Shown: piece by piece, positions 8,285 through 18,494 of the stretch | Position numbering within the stretch: the stretch's first letter is position 1 | Layout: each line of letters begins with the position of its first letter | Origin: SIG454 sp045646365 | Lineage (GTDB): Bacteria; Bacillota; Clostridia; Monoglobales; Monoglobaceae | NCBI GenBank assembly: GCA_045646365.1 | Contig: JAZRKP010000084.1 | Span: 117,955 to 181,954 of the forward strand | DNA: 64,000 nt | Direction of reading: 5' to 3' | Notes under the pieces: model-generated | What the model was told of the DNA's origin: nothing | Databases searched by the model: none | What the model saw: the letters and a program-made list of their open reading frames with translations, nothing else | Program-made: the position numbers and the translations under genes

Positions 8285-10531
8285 TTAAACAAACGGAAAT
8301 CCCATAGCTTCAAACTGACTGATAAGCCAGTTTGCACAATAGAATGCACCCTTCTCGGAAAGATGTGTTGTGTCCAAACTTTCACCCTCAGCCTGAGAAT
8401 AAAAATCTATGTATGATGTAGTGTTTGTTCCCTCTGCAGTGTAAAGTTCTCTTAAATGTGCATTAAGATTTATAACAGGAATACCGTTTTCAGCACCTGC
8501 GTCTATCATTGTTTGAATATAATTTCCTTTTTCTGTTGTGTGTGTTGTTTTCAACTCACCATTATCCCATAAATATCTTGGTATTGATGTGATGAAAACA
8601 GGAATACCGCCTTTTCCTTTAACAGCATTTGCAATTTTTAAGATATTAGCTTTATATGTTTCTATATCCATATCCACCACCTTCTGGTCATTATGACAGA
8701 ATGAAATCAAAATATAATCGCCTTTTTCTATTTCAGTTAAAACACTGTCCATATTTCCTTCCCATGCATTTGTGCTTGCCCCTGGAATAGCCTTATTGTT
8801 GACTTTAATTCCTGTTTCTTCTAAAGCCTGACCAATACCGTAATCAGGTGCATTTTGTATATATCTCTCATCCGTATAATCCGCATAAATGGAATCACCT
8901 AATATATGCACCGTCGGATTAACATTTGCAGATTCATATGCAGAAGGTATTATCGGTTTATAAGTTTCATTTTCCCAAAGGAAAGCCTTAACCCTCAACT
9001 TACTAATATCTGCATCAGCAGGAATATTTACGCTCAACGAACCATCAGCAACATAATTTGATGCTGTAAATTCCAAAATTCTTGTTTGACAATTCAACAA
9101 CAAATTGTCTTCAAAAACACCCGAAACCAATAACACTTTATCGTTACCTCTGTGATTATTAACCACATTATAATTCAAGGTTGAGGTAGCCCCTGCAGTA
9201 ACAACTGCATTATCAAAAGCAAATTCCTTTACCGTAAATTTTTCGGCAGGTTCGGTATATTCAACCTTAAAATTATCAATGTTGTAGCTGTATCCATTTT
9301 TACACCATGTTCTGAAATACAAAACATACTTATCGGCATCATCGAATGTGTAAGTCTTATTTTCATTGATTTTATCTGCGTAGTAACTAAACGGATAGTT
9401 TACTGTCTTTCCTCCCATACTGCATGAAAATGTTTCAGTTAAAAAGTTAAATGTCACCACTACTCTACGCGGACTTTCTGTACTACTAAGCTCTTTCCAT
9501 TCTGTCGATGCCGAATCTGTTGTTCCGTTATGTCCAGACAGTCGATTTTGTTGCAAGCCTGCCAGAACATGTCCTGTAAGTACACTGTTTGTACCTACCA
9601 TAATATGAGTTGTAACATCCGCAGTATCTGCCTTATAATCAAAAGAATATGTTAAAATTCCTTTTTTATCAGATTCCACGGCGAAATCACTTATATCAAC
9701 CTTTAAGCTCTCGGTCGCTCCGGCATTTGTCGTTACATTAAGTGCATCACCTACAACATTTACCGCTCCGCCTATACCCATCATACTGAAAATTTTCGGC
9801 ACTTCGGTGAGTTTATAAAAGTCATAAGTTAGATTTTCGGTATATTCAGCCTTAAAATTATCTATGTAGTAGTTGTAGTCAGCAGATGGAGCTGTTCTGA
9901 AATATAAAACAAACTTGTCAGCATCCTCAAAGGTATAAGTCTGTTCATTTGCAGTCTTATCTGCGTAGTAACTAAACGGATGGCTTACTGTCTTTCCACC
10001 CATGCTACATGAAAATGTTTCATTTAAATAGTTAAATATAAGCATTACTCTACGCGGATTTTCTGTACTGCTAAGCTCTTTCCATTCTGTCGAGTCTTTG
10101 CCCGTTGTTCCGTTATATCCCAAGAGTCGATTTTGTTGCAAACCTGCCAGATAGTGTCCTGAACCACTACTGGTCGAGCCCACCATAATATGAGTTGTAA
10201 CATCAGCAACCTCTGCCTTATAATCAAAAGAATATGTTAAAATCCCCTTTTTTCTTGAGGCACCCATCCAATCACTTATATTAATTCTTAACCATGCTGT
10301 TTGACTGGCTTTTGAAGTTACCTTGAGCACTCCATTTCCCATCGCAATTGCACCTGCATTAGCTCCACCCATATGGGAGAAAACACTCGGAAGGTTTGTC
10401 TCTGCATCAAATTCATAGATTACACTTTGATCAGCATTTTGTTCTGTTGCAAAGGCCGTCGGGATACATAAAAGTGTAAGCATCATCATACATACAAGAA
10501 TCCCCGACAAAACTTTCTTCATTTTTTTCAT
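8285..10531 (-). CDS. Secreted SGNH/GDSL esterase with two tandem jelly-roll-like domains
   Basis: The start is set at ATG 10529-10531 (AGAGGTG 7 bp upstream) rather than the GTG nine bases earlier. The protein has a signal peptide ending near AFA, then two ~190-residue repeats, each closing with YNYYIDNFKAEYTE-like sequence. Next comes an Ig-like module ending VKAFLWENETYKPIIP, then a C-terminal SGNH hydrolase. The hydrolase shows HILGDSIYADY (nucleophile Ser), SFCHNDQ, and DTTHLSEKGA (catalytic Asp/His). This resembles rhamnogalacturonan acetylesterases, which remove acetyl groups from pectin. The repeats probably bind carbohydrate. One further copy of the repeat sits in the SLH protein at 16185-18209. 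It has no cell-wall anchor. Confidence 0.85.
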   Translation of the reverse strand: MKKMKKVLSGILVCMMMLTLLCIPTAFATEQNADQSVIYEFDAETNLPSVFSHMGGANAGAIAMGNGVLKVTSKASQTAWLRINISDWMGASRKKGILTYSFDYKAEVADVTTHIMVGSTSSGSGHYLAGLQQNRLLGYNGTTGKDSTEWKELSSTENPRRVMLIFNYLNETFSCSMGGKTVSHPFSYYADKTANEQTYTFEDADKFVLYFRTAPSADYNYYIDNFKAEYTENLTYDFYKLTEVPKIFSMMGIGGAVNVVGDALNVTTNAGATESLKVDISDFAVESDKKGILTYSFDYKADTADVTTHIMVGTNSVLTGHVLAGLQQNRLSGHNGTTDSASTEWKELSSTESPRRVVVTFNFLTETFSCSMGGKTVNYPFSYYADKINENKTYTFDDADKYVLYFRTWCKNGYSYNIDNFKVEYTEPAEKFTVKEFAFDNAVVTAGATSTLNYNVVNNHRGNDKVLLVSGVFEDNLLLNCQTRILEFTASNYVADGSLSVNIPADADISKLRVKAFLWENETYKPIIPSAYESANVNPTVHILGDSIYADYTDERYIQNAPDYGIGQALEETGIKVNNKAIPGASTNAWEGNMDSVLTEIEKGDYILISFCHNDQKVVDMDIETYKANILKIANAVKGKGGIPVFITSIPRYLWDNGELKTTHTTEKGNYIQTMIDAGAENGIPVINLNAHLRELYTAEGTNTTSYIDFYSQAEGESLDTTHLSEKGAFYCANWLISQFEAMGFPFV

Positions 10532-10560
10532 AAAAAACACCTCTTTATTTATTTTAAATT

Positions 10561-12999
10561 TTATTTAAATTTCACATCAACACCAGGGTCGATATAAAAG
10601 TTACACTCTTTTGCAGTTTCCAATGAATCAACATGTTTGCCCTGATATGTTACATTGTCAAAAACAATATTTTCAACATTTAGAATGTAGTCTGGGTTTG
10701 TTTCATCAAGTTTAATTCCCCAACCGCTTCTTCCGCCATTTTCAGCACTATCGCTCTTTCGCATAACATTGAAGAAATAGCTTGGTGCAGGTGCCTCACC
10801 ATTATACGATACATTCTTATATGTGATATTTTTAATTGTTATATCACTGCGTGGCACAAGCCCGTCCCACAGATATGTCTGAACAAAGAAATATCCCAAA
10901 CACAGAAAACCTTCGTCCGAACTTTCAACACGGACATCTTCATAGGTTACATTTTCAATATCTGCTGAACCCGAATGATGTATTGTTAGTCCGCCTCGCC
11001 AGTTTGGCTCTCTTTCGTCAGTTCCTTTTCGTATAATGTCAATATTGCTGTACTTAACATTTGAAACTTTGCCAAGACCGTTTAATTCAAATCCAATCTC
11101 AAGCGGGTTCCCTGTTCTCATACAAATATAGGTGCAGTTGCTGACATTTATATTTTCATTATATTTATACTTTTCAAAGTCAACACCTGGTAACTGATAA
11201 GCTGACTTTATACCGCTTTTAACCGCAATCGCATCATCTCTCAGCTTTGTAAACATATGGTCAACTGTTAGATTTTTCGCTCCGAACAAATCCATACCGT
11301 CGCCACCGACAGCAGTTGAAAATTCTATAACATTCTTTATCGTTACATCAGTACATCCGTAAATCGGTAGTTTCCAGCCGTTATATGACGGCAAAATCGG
11401 ACCTTCCAGTCGAATATTATCAGAAATAAAAAACTCAAAAGTATTAGCACCATACGGAGATAAAATCATGCCGTTTCCGATTATTTTGACATTTTTCACA
11501 TTGTGCATTATGATATTTGAAAGAAGCACAACATTATCCCCGAGATACAATGTTGTATCATCAGGCAGTTCCAGCCTTGTGAACTCATAAACATCATCTT
11601 TATCTAAAATTATGACATTCCCGCAACTTGCATCAGGCTTAGCTATTGGTTCTTTAAGAAATACAAATAACGGGCGTCTGTAATCACCGTTTATCTCTAC
11701 ATCCAGATAGTCATTACACTTTGCTGTAAAGGTGAATGTATTACCGTCAATAGTGCCTTTAAGACCTCTGCTTGTTGGCAGAATTTCAGCAGTTTCAATC
11801 GGCTTATCATAAGTTACCTTAACCACTATATTATCTTCATCTATGCTGTCACACACATAATGAACAAAGTCATTATTACAAGCTCCCCAGACCGTTTGCT
11901 CTACTCCATTGATTTCCACCTTATATGGGGAATACACGCCATTTTCAGGCATATAGTCCAAATCACGCTCTGTCGGCAAAAGCATATCCTTCGGGTCATA
12001 TATTCCTATTTCACCCGTTTCATCGTTCCAGGACATATAATAATCAAAAGAATGTATAAGGTCACGAATAGGGATAAACACTATTGTTCCCTCCATATAC
12101 GGGGCAACATTCATAGCAACTTCCCTGCCGTCTTTTATGTAGCTTTTTCTGTCCGCCTTAAAGTTTACTGTTTTCCCATTAAAGTTAAACTCAACAGACG
12201 CATCCTGGTTATTATGCACCGTAGTCGCAGAGAAGATATTTTCTACCTCTTTTGAAGAGATAAATGTTGTGCACATATCAGGTCTGCATATTATCTTGTT
12301 ATCTTCTCTTTTGTAGGTTCTTTTGGGAATAAATTCATCATATTCATAATTTCTTCCGCTTATTGTGATTTCGTCATAAGTTTCAGGTGCTTTTGACGAC
12401 ACCTTATATGTATCAAATTCAGGCTCAACCTCTGGTGCAAAAAGAGCTATTTCCTGAACTCTGAATGCAGTACTTTGATTTGATACCAATTTGAATTTAC
12501 ATGATGTGACAGGCTCAAAATCAACTTTTACAATAGGTTCATCAGTATCAGTGTCAAGGGGTATTGGGATTTCTATCCATTTATAGTCGTCCCAATAATA
12601 CATTTTAAAGTCATAAAGGTTATAGTTAGTTTCTCGGTAGACTCCCTCACCCAAACCTGTTGCCATCATAAATTTGTCAAATGTTTTGTATGCTCCCATA
12701 TTAACAATAATATGAGCCCCCTGTGCCTGGTTGTCATAAACAAGCCATCTTCCACCTGTCGGTGTGGACTGACCGAGTCCACCGTCAATCAAAATCTCAC
12801 GCGTTGCTCCATGCACTGTTGATTCATCAAACACGCCTGTTGAGATAAAAATATCTTCTTCTGTCAGACCAAAAAACAGATTATCCTCAAGATTATACGC
12901 AGCATAGCCTGCAGTTATTTTTACCTCTTTGGCATTTACCGCAATAGAAATGAGCATAAACACTGCAAGCAAAAGCGTCATCACTCGTCTTTTTTTCAT
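10561..12999 (-). CDS. Secreted beta-helix (GH28-like) protein with discoidin and copper-amine-oxidase-like domains
   Basis: The start is the ATG at 12997-12999, eight codons inside the longest frame, because AGAGGTGG lies just upstream and the signal peptide then begins MKKRRVMTLLLAV. Domains in order: a discoidin/F5-8-type sandwich (about residues 40-185), a copper amine oxidase N-terminal-like domain (NVAPYMEGTIVFIPIRDLI, about 290-345) common in clostridial wall proteins, then a right-handed beta-helix. The helix carries GGDGMDLFGAKNL and KLRDDAIAVKSG, which correspond to GH28-type acidic motifs. It probably acts on polysaccharide outside the cell. Specificity is uncertain; other beta-helix glycosidase families remain possible. 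Confidence 0.75.
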   Translation of the reverse strand: MKKRRVMTLLLAVFMLISIAVNAKEVKITAGYAAYNLEDNLFFGLTEEDIFISTGVFDESTVHGATREILIDGGLGQSTPTGGRWLVYDNQAQGAHIIVNMGAYKTFDKFMMATGLGEGVYRETNYNLYDFKMYYWDDYKWIEIPIPLDTDTDEPIVKVDFEPVTSCKFKLVSNQSTAFRVQEIALFAPEVEPEFDTYKVSSKAPETYDEITISGRNYEYDEFIPKRTYKREDNKIICRPDMCTTFISSKEVENIFSATTVHNNQDASVEFNFNGKTVNFKADRKSYIKDGREVAMNVAPYMEGTIVFIPIRDLIHSFDYYMSWNDETGEIGIYDPKDMLLPTERDLDYMPENGVYSPYKVEINGVEQTVWGACNNDFVHYVCDSIDEDNIVVKVTYDKPIETAEILPTSRGLKGTIDGNTFTFTAKCNDYLDVEINGDYRRPLFVFLKEPIAKPDASCGNVIILDKDDVYEFTRLELPDDTTLYLGDNVVLLSNIIMHNVKNVKIIGNGMILSPYGANTFEFFISDNIRLEGPILPSYNGWKLPIYGCTDVTIKNVIEFSTAVGGDGMDLFGAKNLTVDHMFTKLRDDAIAVKSGIKSAYQLPGVDFEKYKYNENINVSNCTYICMRTGNPLEIGFELNGLGKVSNVKYSNIDIIRKGTDEREPNWRGGLTIHHSGSADIENVTYEDVRVESSDEGFLCLGYFFVQTYLWDGLVPRSDITIKNITYKNVSYNGEAPAPSYFFNVMRKSDSAENGGRSGWGIKLDETNPDYILNVENIVFDNVTYQGKHVDSLETAKECNFYIDPGVDVKFK

Positions 13000-13029
13000 T
13001 GAATATCCACCTCTTTCTATCAAATAAGT

Positions 13030-16000
13030 TTACTCAACAATCATTATCTCTTGCATTTTCTTTGCATTCGCACGAGTGAACACCTGTGATTCACCTGATG
13101 AATTTCTGGCATAGACCAAATCATTGAGCGTTCCTTTTCTAACCTCGCCTTTTTTTGTATCAAGGATATATACAATGACGGTATCAGGGCAGTTGTATGT
13201 ATATCTGACCCCTTCAGCTTCCACAACAAAAGTTTCCGCTTCATTACAATAAGCACTGCCAAAAGCCGTGTCAATCGCAGGCAGATATGTTGCAGCTGTA
13301 CCACCCGTTGTCTGTATTTTTTCGCCTCTATTCTCTGCTTTCAGCTTTTTCAAATCACTGGCTTTCGCAAGAATTCTGATTACTCTTATTTCACCATTCT
13401 CTATTCCATACTGAATTATGTCACCTGTTTCCAATGTGGTTAAATCCGTTTTATTATAATTCCCACCAAAGCTTGACAGAAATTCAGCTGTACTTGTAGA
13501 TGGGTCATACTTACATTTATCGCTCATTATAACAGTTTCTTCTATCCCGTTAGTATACATATTAAGAGCAAGCCTTAAATCGCCTGTTGTTTCGTCGTAC
13601 ACTTCTTCTTTTCCCGTTATAACGGATAATCTTGCACCTGCCCCAATCTTCATCTTGTTAGTGTCCTTTTTGTAGAGCAACACAGCCGGAATGTTATTAT
13701 ATGCTAAATCGTAAGTTGAAACAGTTCCAATCCATTCTCCTGCGGTCAGGTTATTAACACCGATGCTCACCGAATATTCTTCCTCCGACTCAACCTCTGT
13801 TGGGCAATTAAATATTATTGTTTCAGGAGAAATTATCATAGTCCTTCCGAGGCTATACTCTGTCAGGATTGGCTTGGAATAATAGTACTGTGTGGAATCC
13901 TTATATCTGACAATACTGTTTTGAGTTTCTTCCAGTAATTCAGGTTCTGATTTTGAATCAGGTGCATTTACTCCTGCAGTATATAACCTTTTAAGCTTAC
14001 CATCTGTTCCTATCTGATACTTAACAACCTGTGTATAAAAATTACCGTCTGAACCAAAAAGCATTTCACTTTCAACAAGGTCTGTCGCTTTTTCCGGTGT
14101 ATCGTTATGAATAATCTTATCCGAAAGGTCAAATTCGGTTATTTTACCATTTGTATCCATAATCTTTGTTCTGACATTCCATTTGTCACCGGCAAGACCT
14201 AACATCAAGCCATATTGGAGTCCTGCTTTTATCTTATCACCGACATAAACAATTAACCCATTATGGTCCATATGGAAATCCGCCATCATTCCTATTTCAA
14301 AATCTTTTTTTATCTCTTCTATATACTGATATTGTTTCTCGTCAATTTCAATAAGATTATCCTTGTTCTTTATCGCCGTTACTGTTCCTGTAACAACCTC
14401 ATCATTTGCATAAATTGTAAGACTGTTTCTGCCTTTATCCTCAAACACTGCCAGAATATCGTTCTCCTTGAGGTCTCTGAGCAAACATCTGAACCCGTTC
14501 TTTATAATAATCAACTCTTCAATATTGTTTGTATCAATACTTTTTCCGCCAAGCTTATCATATATCACGCTATTACTGATTGAGGCGACCATCACATATC
14601 TTACTGAGTTTATAAATATAACATCAATACTTCCGTCATTGTCATTATCAATCAGTTGCACGCTTCCGTTACCGTTGAATAAATCATATGTATAGGCTGT
14701 ACCAAGTTCACTATTTAAGAAAACATACGCATTATATTCAATTTTCAATGTTCTCTCTTTACCATCTTCGGTGTAATAATACAAAGTAGAAAAATCAGAA
14801 TTTGTTCCAATGTCCGCTTTATCCAAATTATAAATTCTGTTTCTGTTTGTTGGAGAAATATACACCAATGTATCCTCCCTGCCGCTTTCTACATACCATG
14901 CCTCTATATGATATCCAACATAATCTTTTGCATCTGCCTCACCAATATTAAAGTATCTGTCACCAATTTTCACTTGGTCTGTCGGGGCTATACCTGGTAT
15001 TCCAAATCTGTCGGTCTGATACAAAATTCCTGATATATGATGTATATTTCTGAAGTATTCTATGAATGTCCGTTCTGTGGCAGTAGCATTTGTATCCTCA
15101 ACTGTGCATTCGTATACAGGCATTGACATAGCGTTATACAAAAGCATAACAACTTCTCCGAAAGTTATATAATCATTTTTTAATGGCTCTACACGATTAT
15201 CAAGACCTATTTTTGAGGCATAGTATACATACCCCATTGGATATCCGCCTTTTTCTTCTGCAAAGAAATCATATCCGCCCATACTCAATAATATCTGGAC
15301 TGCCTCGGTATAGGTTATTTCCTTTTTAGGATAAAACTTATCCGTTCCATCCTTGCCTATATAACCCAATAACTCTGCATATACTATTTCATCTCTGTAT
15401 TTTGATTTTTCGACATCTTTATATGAACTTTTATAGTCCTTTACATCAAAGCTTAAATTATTACTGAGATTTAAAACATAGTGTATAAATTCCTCTTTGG
15501 TAACTATTGATTCAGGGTCAAAGCCGTTTAAAGAATCAACAACGCCAAGATTTGCCAACGCCTCATAAGGAACACGGTATTTTGTCCCGTCTATTTCGGG
15601 CACTCTTACCATATTATTCCCTGTGTCTACCGCCTCATATAATTCAAGTTCTCGTATTCTGAAAGCTTTACTTTGTCTGCTTGAAATTCTGAATTTTTTT
15701 GCCTTCACCATTTTGGGGAAACGAACAGATAATGTCATAAGCGTATTACCCATTATCTCCGTTGAATCTATCCAGTTTTTTCCGTCATAATACTGAATTG
15801 CAAAATCCTCCAAAACATCAGATGCTGATGTACTTGTATTCGTTTGTCCCGAAATAATCTTTGCTCCGCCCAGAGTAACCTCCATCGGAAATTCAAATTC
15901 AATATATGCATTTAAGACATTTATACTCGTAGATGAATATGCATACCATCTTGCAGTCACACCGCCAACGCCTGTTCCGATAATTCCGTCCACAACGGAA

Positions 16001-16161
16001 GAGGGTTCACCAACATCACCACCCGTAGGATACGAGGAAAGCTTAGCCTGCGGTGCGAGATTTTCGCCTGTAACCCATGCCGCCGTTGCAGTTATCCCTG
16101 CAATACTGGACATAATAATCGAAACTATCAGTATTAACAACAAAAAGTTCTTAATTCTCAT
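13030..16161 (-). CDS. S-layer-anchored surface protein: discoidin + N-terminal SLH + large unnamed beta-rich region
   Basis: A 1043-residue exported protein with GGAGG before the ATG. A signal peptide (about 1-28) is followed by a discoidin-like domain opening GENLAPQAKLSSYPTGG. SLH repeats follow (about 190-355, for example YKDVEKSKYRDEIVYAELLGYIG), then ~690 residues of beta-rich sequence I do not recognise. That last region is homologous to the one in the SLH protein at 46014-48677; both contain an N-D-N/D-G-x-x-D-V element and a ...VTGTVTAIKNKD/VVGVLTAMKDKN segment. SLH domains bind secondary wall polymer, placing it at the cell surface. It lies 23 bp from the other SLH gene of this cluster. 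Confidence 0.75.
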   Translation of the reverse strand: MRIKNFLLLILIVSIIMSSIAGITATAAWVTGENLAPQAKLSSYPTGGDVGEPSSVVDGIIGTGVGGVTARWYAYSSTSINVLNAYIEFEFPMEVTLGGAKIISGQTNTSTSASDVLEDFAIQYYDGKNWIDSTEIMGNTLMTLSVRFPKMVKAKKFRISSRQSKAFRIRELELYEAVDTGNNMVRVPEIDGTKYRVPYEALANLGVVDSLNGFDPESIVTKEEFIHYVLNLSNNLSFDVKDYKSSYKDVEKSKYRDEIVYAELLGYIGKDGTDKFYPKKEITYTEAVQILLSMGGYDFFAEEKGGYPMGYVYYASKIGLDNRVEPLKNDYITFGEVVMLLYNAMSMPVYECTVEDTNATATERTFIEYFRNIHHISGILYQTDRFGIPGIAPTDQVKIGDRYFNIGEADAKDYVGYHIEAWYVESGREDTLVYISPTNRNRIYNLDKADIGTNSDFSTLYYYTEDGKERTLKIEYNAYVFLNSELGTAYTYDLFNGNGSVQLIDNDNDGSIDVIFINSVRYVMVASISNSVIYDKLGGKSIDTNNIEELIIIKNGFRCLLRDLKENDILAVFEDKGRNSLTIYANDEVVTGTVTAIKNKDNLIEIDEKQYQYIEEIKKDFEIGMMADFHMDHNGLIVYVGDKIKAGLQYGLMLGLAGDKWNVRTKIMDTNGKITEFDLSDKIIHNDTPEKATDLVESEMLFGSDGNFYTQVVKYQIGTDGKLKRLYTAGVNAPDSKSEPELLEETQNSIVRYKDSTQYYYSKPILTEYSLGRTMIISPETIIFNCPTEVESEEEYSVSIGVNNLTAGEWIGTVSTYDLAYNNIPAVLLYKKDTNKMKIGAGARLSVITGKEEVYDETTGDLRLALNMYTNGIEETVIMSDKCKYDPSTSTAEFLSSFGGNYNKTDLTTLETGDIIQYGIENGEIRVIRILAKASDLKKLKAENRGEKIQTTGGTAATYLPAIDTAFGSAYCNEAETFVVEAEGVRYTYNCPDTVIVYILDTKKGEVRKGTLNDLVYARNSSGESQVFTRANAKKMQEIMIVE

Positions 16162-16184
16162 TTTTATCCTCCAAATTATTAGCG

Positions 16185-18209
16185 TTAAACACCCAAAAGC
16201 TTGTAAATCAATACCGCCGCTTCCGCTCTGCTCGTGTTAAGCTTTGGTCCGAAAATATTTTCTCCCACTCCGTTTATAATTTCGTTACATCGCAAAACAC
16301 TAACCGGATTCCTTGCATATTCAGAAATTTCATTTATATCACCAAAATCCGCTCCGGATTTGACTATTAGTGGTATATCCTTAACATTAGCTGTACGATA
16401 AAGAATTACAGCAACATCCTCACGGCTTATATATTCTCCTACGCCAAAGTTTCCATCACTGTTTCCTTGAACAATTCCGCTGGAACAAGCAGCACTTATA
16501 TATGGGGCATACCATTTACTTGCATCTACATCTTTCAAATTCGTATCTTTATCTGTCATCGGAATATCAAAGGCGGTAACAATCAATTTTACAAATTCTT
16601 CTCGTGTTATGCTGTCGTATGGTGCAAAGTTCCGCTCGCTTTTCCCGTTTACTATATTTTTATTATACAGATAATCAACTGCCTCCTGCGCCCATATATG
16701 GTTTGTCATATCAACAAAATATGGTTCATTAGGTAGAACGGTTGTTTCTTTTTCTGTTATTGGTCCTCGGTTATAGTCTATCTTATATTCGTACGCATCT
16801 GAAAAGGTTTCTCTGTTCTCCTTTGCCTTTTCATACGCTTTTTTAAGCATCTCAGGTATTTCCGAATATGAATTTACTGTCATTGTTTTTAATATAAACA
16901 ATGTTTGATTTCGGTTTTTGGTTTCGATATACGACATATCTATTTCCAATAAATCTTTGTATTCTTCAAAAACACTTGGTAAAGTCAGAGCATTTGCCGT
17001 TTTGTATTTTTCAAATGCAGCATAGCTGTCAACTGTAAATTTCGCCTCTGAAATTGCAGCAGCAATATCATTATTTGATGTAAATACTCCGTTTTTATTT
17101 TTGTAATCTAAAATAGCATTGTAAAAAATTGCCTTTTCATTATCCGTATATTCCTCTGTGAAACTTATGTCGACTGAATATTTATCAGAATACAATGAGA
17201 GCGAATACTTAATTTCAGCAGATGTATTTGCCTTGTTAACAGAAATCATAGGCATTTCGCTCTTGATAATTTCCATTATTTCAGGGATAACAACATCTAT
17301 TTTATCCCCAGACTCATCATATGGACCATTTTCATTCAGTATTTTCTGTATTTCAGCTATAGCCTTCTCGTTGTCCTCTGCAACTATCTTCGTGTTATAA
17401 TCTCCGTACGAACCGACAAGATTTGATACATCAATTAACGCATTTTTAAACTCCGCTATTGTACTGTTATTATTTATTGTCTTAATAAAATTCACACATC
17501 GTTCTACATTTTCCTGAACATACCGTTCTGTATATTCTGCCTTAAAATTATCTATGTAGTAATTGTAAGCAGAATCTTTATAATATGTTCTGAAATATAA
17601 TATAAACTTATCAGCCGCATCACAGGTGTAAGTCTTTTCATCTGCTGTCTTATCAGCAAAATAATCAAAACTGTGGCTCACAGTTTTTCCGCCCATACTA
17701 CAGGTATACATTTTCTGTGCAAAATCAAATTGTAGTACAACTCGATGGGCACTATTTGTATCACCAACACTGAGCCATTCATTAACAGCCTGCGTTTGAG
17801 CTCCATCATAACCTAACAATCTCGTCTTAGTTAAAGCCGCAAGCATATGTCCTGATTTTGTACTGTTTGTTCCAACCATAATACTTGTTGTAACATTATC
17901 AATTTCAGATTTATAATCAAATGAATATGTTAAAAGCCCTTTTTTCCTTGAGGCTCCATTCCAGTCGCTTATATCAATTTTAAAAGTTTCGGTAGCCCCG
18001 GCATTGGTTGTAATCTTCAACAAATCATTTTCAATGTTTAACGCTCCACCTTTACCAACCATACTGAAAATCCTTGGAACACTTTCGTCAGCGTCAAAGT
18101 TATGGTTTACACTTTTTTCAATTTGCTCTGCTCCAAATGATGTCTGAATCAAAAACATAGTCATCATAAATGCAAGCACCATAAAAAAGACTCTTTTTAT
18201 TGTCATCAT
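16185..18209 (-). CDS. S-layer-anchored surface protein: jelly-roll-like domain + helical region + C-terminal triple SLH
   Basis: A 674-residue exported protein; AGGAG lies 8 bp before the ATG. After the signal peptide (ending near SFG), residues ~30-235 form one copy of the ~190-residue domain found twice in the neighbouring SGNH esterase. About residues 240-490 are mostly helical repeats of unknown function. The C-terminus holds three SLH domains (YFVDMTNHIWAQEAVDYL, WYAPYISAACSSGIVQG, ISEYARNPVSVLRC). It is the first gene of the leftward cluster, opposite an AraC gene. It probably displays a carbohydrate-binding domain on the cell surface. No catalytic motif is visible. Confidence 0.8.
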   Translation of the reverse strand: MMTIKRVFFMVLAFMMTMFLIQTSFGAEQIEKSVNHNFDADESVPRIFSMVGKGGALNIENDLLKITTNAGATETFKIDISDWNGASRKKGLLTYSFDYKSEIDNVTTSIMVGTNSTKSGHMLAALTKTRLLGYDGAQTQAVNEWLSVGDTNSAHRVVLQFDFAQKMYTCSMGGKTVSHSFDYFADKTADEKTYTCDAADKFILYFRTYYKDSAYNYYIDNFKAEYTERYVQENVERCVNFIKTINNNSTIAEFKNALIDVSNLVGSYGDYNTKIVAEDNEKAIAEIQKILNENGPYDESGDKIDVVIPEIMEIIKSEMPMISVNKANTSAEIKYSLSLYSDKYSVDISFTEEYTDNEKAIFYNAILDYKNKNGVFTSNNDIAAAISEAKFTVDSYAAFEKYKTANALTLPSVFEEYKDLLEIDMSYIETKNRNQTLFILKTMTVNSYSEIPEMLKKAYEKAKENRETFSDAYEYKIDYNRGPITEKETTVLPNEPYFVDMTNHIWAQEAVDYLYNKNIVNGKSERNFAPYDSITREEFVKLIVTAFDIPMTDKDTNLKDVDASKWYAPYISAACSSGIVQGNSDGNFGVGEYISREDVAVILYRTANVKDIPLIVKSGADFGDINEISEYARNPVSVLRCNEIINGVGENIFGPKLNTSRAEAAVLIYKLLGV

Positions 18210-18321
18210 ACATTCAACTCCTGATTATAAATTTAATCTGCTATTTTGGTTGAATTATATCATATGCAAATCAATGCTTCAACACTTATCTGCCATTTGG
18301 TTCATATATTAAAGATTTATA

Positions 18322-18386
18322 AAAATATTTTAAAGTTTTTCATTTTATTAAGCATTTTTACTTATAGCTTGTAAAATATTTTAAAG
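18322..18386. promoter_or_regulatory. 14-bp direct repeat pair, candidate AraC operator
   Basis: AAAATATTTTAAAG occurs exactly at 18322-18335 and 18373-18386, 51 bp apart (about five helical turns), between the SLH gene and the divergent AraC gene. A second pair, TTTGGTT at 18245 and 18296, has the same 51-bp spacing. AraC proteins often bind direct repeats in phase, so these are candidate sites. The motif is AT-rich, so chance cannot be excluded. Confidence 0.45.
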
Positions 18387-18422
18387 ATAAAATTGAAAAT
18401 ATTGGGATTTTTTTGAAAAAAC

Positions 18423-18451
18423 TTGATTTTATTGAATAAATTGATTATAAT
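18423..18451 (+). promoter_or_regulatory. Sigma-A-type promoter of the AraC gene at 18495
   Basis: TTGATT at 18423-18428 and TATAAT at 18446-18451 are separated by exactly 17 bp, followed by a short leader and the ribosome site of the regulator gene. Confidence 0.7.
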
Positions 18452-18494
18452 ATATTAAAGATATGAAATTTACAACTGAAAAATGGGGGTTCTT

